From Epiperipatus broadwayi (taxonomy: Eukaryota > Onychophora > Udeonychophora > Euonychophora > Peripatidae): a DNA stretch of 64,000 nt. Location of the stretch: the NCBI GenBank assembly GCA_028023455.1, contig JAQFVV010006208.1, positions 9,654,963 through 9,718,962 on the forward strand, written 5' to 3'. The notes under the pieces were generated by a model. That model had not been told where the DNA came from. It ran no database searches and was given only the letters and a program-made list of their open reading frames with translations. The first letter of the stretch is position 1, and every line of letters starts with the position of its first letter. Below, one piece after another: positions 61,184 through 64,000 of this stretch. The translations under genes and the position numbers were made by a program.

Positions 61184-61379
61184 ATTGTAATAAACTAAAG
61201 ATCAGCATTTCAAGCCAATGCACATGCGCTTTATGAATCTTAATAATAAATGAATAGGTGGGTTAATTCTATTCTTTCGCAAAGACTTTATCTTGTGTTG
61301 GAAATTAAAGTATTCATTTATTATTAAGATTCATAAAGCGCATGTGCATTAGCTTGAAATGCTGATCTTTAGTTTATTA
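61184..61379. mobile_element. Fold-back MITE with 68-bp, nearly identical arms
   Basis: AATAAACTAAAGATCAGCAT...CACATGCGCTTTATGAATC (left) mirrors GATTCATAAAGCGCATGTG...ATGCTGATCTTTAGTTTATT (right) with two or three differences. The interior is about 56 bp. High arm identity suggests recent origin or gene conversion. Confidence 0.88.
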
Positions 61380-61882
61380 AAACCAAATATTAAAAGTTAA
61401 GTAAAAATTAAATGAACTACATCCCTATAAACTTCAAAGATTCTAATTGAATGATCAGTTAATTCAATCACAAAACAAAAATTACTCATTCATATGAATT
61501 AGATATCTTCATATTTATATATTGATAGGTTTGACGCTGTGTCTCCAGAATCATATAAATGAGATTCCAGTTTATTATGAAATACATATAATAATGAAAC
61601 CGTTGTCTGGTATTTTTCTTAGCATTGATGTGGATGCTTAGTTTTTGTTTTGCTGTTGAGCAAAATCTGTAAAGTTTAGAGACTAGTATTTTTGTTTTAT
61701 TTTTAGTCTTTTAGTGTTTAATTTATATATATAGTTATGTGATGTAATAAAATCTTTAAACCATATATTATTTTTTTACACAGAGATAAAACTCTCTGTA
61801 CAGTAGTGCCATTCAGTTCAAGCCAGAGAAATCAATGGATGCCAGAAGGTTTGTGCATAAAATCCCTATCTAGTGCCTACTC

Positions 61883-61945
61883 ATCCAATATCCCCAGACT
61901 ATTTTCTAGCTTGTGATTCATCAGGGGGGGGGGGAGCCTTAGATC
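61883..61945 (-). ncRNA. Family B hammerhead motif
   Basis: CUGAUGA and GAAA are both present with AUAGUC, UGGGG and UUGGAU. Stem I is disrupted by the poly-C/G run where CCUCA should be, and stem II is weak. Confidence 0.5.
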
Positions 61946-62014
61946 TGAGAGCAGTGCACTTAGATCTTAAGATCTAATGCAACTCTCCTGCAATGACCTT
62001 TTACCTTATGAGTT

Positions 62015-62071
62015 ATCTATTAGTTCACTGATGAAAGCCATAAGTTAGAAACGAATCTGGGGATATTGGAT
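62015..62071 (+). ncRNA. Family B hammerhead motif
   Basis: CTGATGA (62028-62034), AAGCCATAAGTTA, GAAAC, GAATC, TGGGG, TTGGAT. The core is intact; stem II is lost and the inner stem I strand is GTTCA instead of CCTCA. Confidence 0.5.
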
Positions 62072-62499
62072 GAGTAGGCACTAGATAGGGATTTTATGCA
62101 CAAACCTTCCTGCATCCATTGATTAGTCTGGCTTGCACTGAGTGACACTACTGTATGAAGAGTTTTGTCTTTGTGTAAACAGCTTGTGTAAACATAAAGA
62201 ATGGTGATCATGTGATGTTATTATTTTTTTATTAAATTCCTGATGTTTTGACAAAATATCATTCATCATCGTCAAGTTTAAGGCCTTAATGAAGAATTGC
62301 ATGAGGTAATAAATTTAATAAACAAAATAATACATGGTTTAATATAAAAAAGACTATATATTTATACAAATACATATATATTAATTAACACATATATTGT
62401 GTGGTAAATCATATCTATTTCTTTTATTTTGCCATGTTTTTCTATATAAATGCAATCTATACACTTTACTTTAAACACTTTATTGTAAAATTTTTGTAC

Positions 62500-62560
62500 A
62501 ATCTGACATTTTGACTATTCTGCAGTCTTCTTCAGAGCTATGATACAATAATAAATAAAA
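62500..62560 (-). ncRNA. Hammerhead-like motif, possibly Penelope-type
   Basis: The minus strand reads CUGAAGA (fits CUGANGA), AGACU-GCAGAA-UAGUC (GACU/AGUC pairs), AAAA, UGUC. AAAA in place of GAAA and UGUC in place of CGUC both fit CpG decay. Stem I is weak. Confidence 0.35.
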
Positions 62561-62743
62561 TAGAATAATAATAAAAATGAAATAATGAATTGAATAAAAT
62601 AAAATGAATAAAATAAAATAAATATAATAAAACAAATAAAATAAAATAAGCCAAAATATAAAATATACATATTATTTCTATAAATTCCTGTCTGTATGTA
62701 TGTTCATAAGTAACAATTAATTTGATTGTATTATATTTTTTGG

Positions 62744-63662
62744 TACTCATACTTATGACAATCCATCCTGTTCAATGGCACTGTTTCCATGCAAAAGCAC
62801 TGAAATATGTCATTTATGTGGCCAAACTTACGGCCTATAGAACAGTTGTGTTCCTATTAGCCATTGCATGTCTAAATTGCATTGCACATGGCCCGCTAAT
62901 GTGCTTTGTGACACTATACAAATAGCGCACACTTCACATATCGCTACCATACGATATGACGGTGTATAGAATTCAACTGGCCATAACTCTTTTAATGTGC
63001 ATTCGAAGTAATGATCTTATATACTACCTGACATGCTCTTACATAGTAATAATTATAAGCTCGTCACCATGCTTCCCTACACATCTTTGAAGATGAATTT
63101 AATTTCAAAAGGATAGGTTCCAGCACCATTTCAGAGAATTCCCAGGAAAAGTCATGTTTGCACAAGAACAGCTATGAGACTACTAAAATGGATGTGGTGG
63201 AGTGCTACATGCTGAAATGTATAATGTAATTTTAAAATGTAATTATTCCATTCTATTAAATAATGTTTCGTAAAGAACAGCTATGAGACAAATCAAATGT
63301 CTGAGGTTGCACATCATTTTATAAATCCTAAGGTATGTTTGATCAGAGTAGTGGATTTACTGGGGCCAAAACAGTGATCACCCCCCCACACACACACATT
63401 CCAGTGCTATGTGCTGAAATATATCATGCAATTAAAAACTGTAATTGAGAAAATGATGTTTTAAAAAAAAAGTAAATGTATTTTGAAAGAAATGCAGTGT
63501 TTTATATCTAAAAAAAATGTAAATCCCCAAAAAGAGAAGAAACCGGTGAAAGCGTTATTTAAAAAAAAAAATTAAAATGTAAATCATCCCAGTAACATTA
63601 TATCTTTGTTTTTGACTAGCAACAGCACCATCGAGCGGAATGGATTGTCATAAGTATGAATA
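62744..63662. mobile_element. TIR element, 915 bp, TA target duplication
   Basis: The ends CTCATACTTATGACAATCCA (62746) and TGGATTGTCATAAGTATGAA (ending 63660) are inverted, with TA on both sides. Arms continue imperfectly (CCTGTTCAATGGCACTGT/ACAGCACCATCGAGCGG). The interior has no recognised transposase; the small open frame at 62722-62925 is not convincing. Probably a Tc1/mariner- or pogo-like non-autonomous element. Confidence 0.75.
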
Positions 63663-64000
63663 TCTATTTTTTTAATATTAAAAATCTTCTAATTATTATT
63701 GCTCATCATATATTTTATTAATTACCAGATGTGCCCAACCTAAATAGGCTGTGGGTTTTTTAATTGGTTGTTTTAACAAATTTTTTTGCCAGTCCATTAA
63801 AGTTTGAAGATTGTCTATCATAATATATATCTGAGCACTTATAGTATATATGTGTGTGAGAAGATAATCTGGACCAACTGATGATTGCTGGTTTAGCATG
63901 AAATACGTATATTGGTGATTAGTTATCTTTTCAGCATATATATGCTTGAGTGTATCAGTGTTATTAGATAGAGTGGAGAGTGGTGGGTCGTGTGAAAGTC
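63663..64000 (+). mobile_element. Family A copy, cut by the window edge
   Basis: From about 63780 (GCCAGTCCATTAAAGTTTGAAG) through the ribozyme to GGTGGGTCGTGTGAAAGTC at the last base, matching the sense strand of the other units. It continues past the window. Confidence 0.8.
63865..63921 (+). ncRNA. Type I hammerhead ribozyme, family A
   Basis: TAATC, TGG, ACCAA (63873-63877), CTGATGA (63878-63884), TTGCT-GGTTT-AGCAT, GAAA (63900-63903), TACGTATA, TTGGT (63912-63916), GATTA. Both helices of stem I and stem III pair; stem II has a U-U mismatch at its base. Predicted cleavage is after 63911. Confidence 0.75.

Larger units (their letters stand above)
61766..62231. mobile_element. Family B, long fold-back copy with 13-bp target duplication
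   Basis: Flanks TATTATTTTTTTA at 61766-61778 and 62219-62231 are identical. The element (61779-62218) starts CACAGAGATAAAACTCTC and ends GATCATGTGATGT. Left and right arms mirror each other, and each carries its own ribozyme motif, so it is a head-to-head dimer. A ten-G run interrupts the left ribozyme. Confidence 0.85.

Noticed and set aside
62235-62290. Possible ribozyme-like string CTTGACGATGATG...AAAACATC
   Set aside because: The core would need an extra base removed and stem II is unclear.

Overview
The window looks like intergenic or intronic DNA from a large, AT-rich, repeat-dense animal genome. A mollusc, most likely an octopus-like cephalopod, is my best guess. That guess is inference from the repeat mix (tRNA-derived SINEs, Penelope-like, RTE and gypsy relics, many fold-back elements, very long ATT and GATA microsatellites); no species marker was found. 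There is no bacterial-style gene organisation, no rRNA and no CRISPR array. Only two places look like host coding sequence: a GC-rich first exon with a promoter-like upstream region at about 25.5-26.0 kb (+), and two or three small exon-like pieces at about 52.2-53.3 kb (-).

The most interesting content is a set of short dispersed elements that carry hammerhead self-cleaving ribozyme motifs. Family A has ten recognisable ribozyme copies (about 1.1, 2.1, 2.2, 3.6, 7.6, 8.1, 38.7, 38.9, 43.9/44.4 and 63.9 kb, the first very decayed). Each reads as a type I hammerhead: stem I ACCAA/UUGGU extended by UAAUC/GAUUA, core CUGAUGA, stem II around a GGUUU loop, GAAA, a tiny stem III, then stem I again. 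In two places family A forms head-to-tail arrays with ribozymes 472-473 bp apart, the layout expected of retrozymes (small non-autonomous elements copied through circular RNA). Family B has about seven copies, mostly imperfect palindromes with 11-13 bp target-site duplications, and carries a second hammerhead (stem I CCUCA/UGGGG plus AUCCAA/UUGGAU). Family C, a 1.1-kb nested fold-back at 13.15-14.27 kb, has a third, related motif. Penelope-like elements are known to carry hammerheads in their terminal repeats, and two decayed Penelope GIY-YIG endonuclease fragments lie at 10.0-10.6 kb (+) and 20.5-21.0 kb (-).

Order along the window. 0-9.7 kb: families A and B, with fold-backs. 10.0-11.2 kb: Penelope fragment, truncated family A copy, fold-back MITE. 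13.1-14.3 kb: family C. 14.4-19.2 kb: a complete but dead Ty3/gypsy LTR element with both LTRs, polypurine tract, and gag/protease/RT/RNase H/integrase relics. 19.2-21.4 kb: family B, Penelope and gypsy fragments. 21.8-22.4 kb: hAT-type MITE. 25.5-26.0 kb: promoter and first exon. 29-34 kb: three very short tRNA-Gly SINEs, a 0.4-kb inverted-repeat element and a 1.2-kb pogo/Tigger-like element. 34.5-35 kb: 114-bp tandem repeat. 38.5-44.4 kb: family A, a tRNA-type SINE in fold-back form, MITEs. 44.6-48.7 kb: RTE 3' end (-) and a LINE reverse-transcriptase relic (+). 51.4-56.8 kb: family B copies, candidate exons, a 298-bp tandem array, hAT element, (ATT)n. 57.5-58.8 kb: CpG-rich segments that include an exact match to an Illumina sequencing adapter, so this stretch may be an assembly artefact. 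59.1-60.0 kb: about 0.9 kb of GATA repeats. 61.2-64 kb: MITE, family B, a TIR element, and a family A copy cut by the window edge.

A recurring theme is that unrelated repeat families occur as head-to-head palindromic pairs. All coding relics of mobile elements are broken by stops and frameshifts. All calls were made by eye from the sequence; no alignment or folding program was run.
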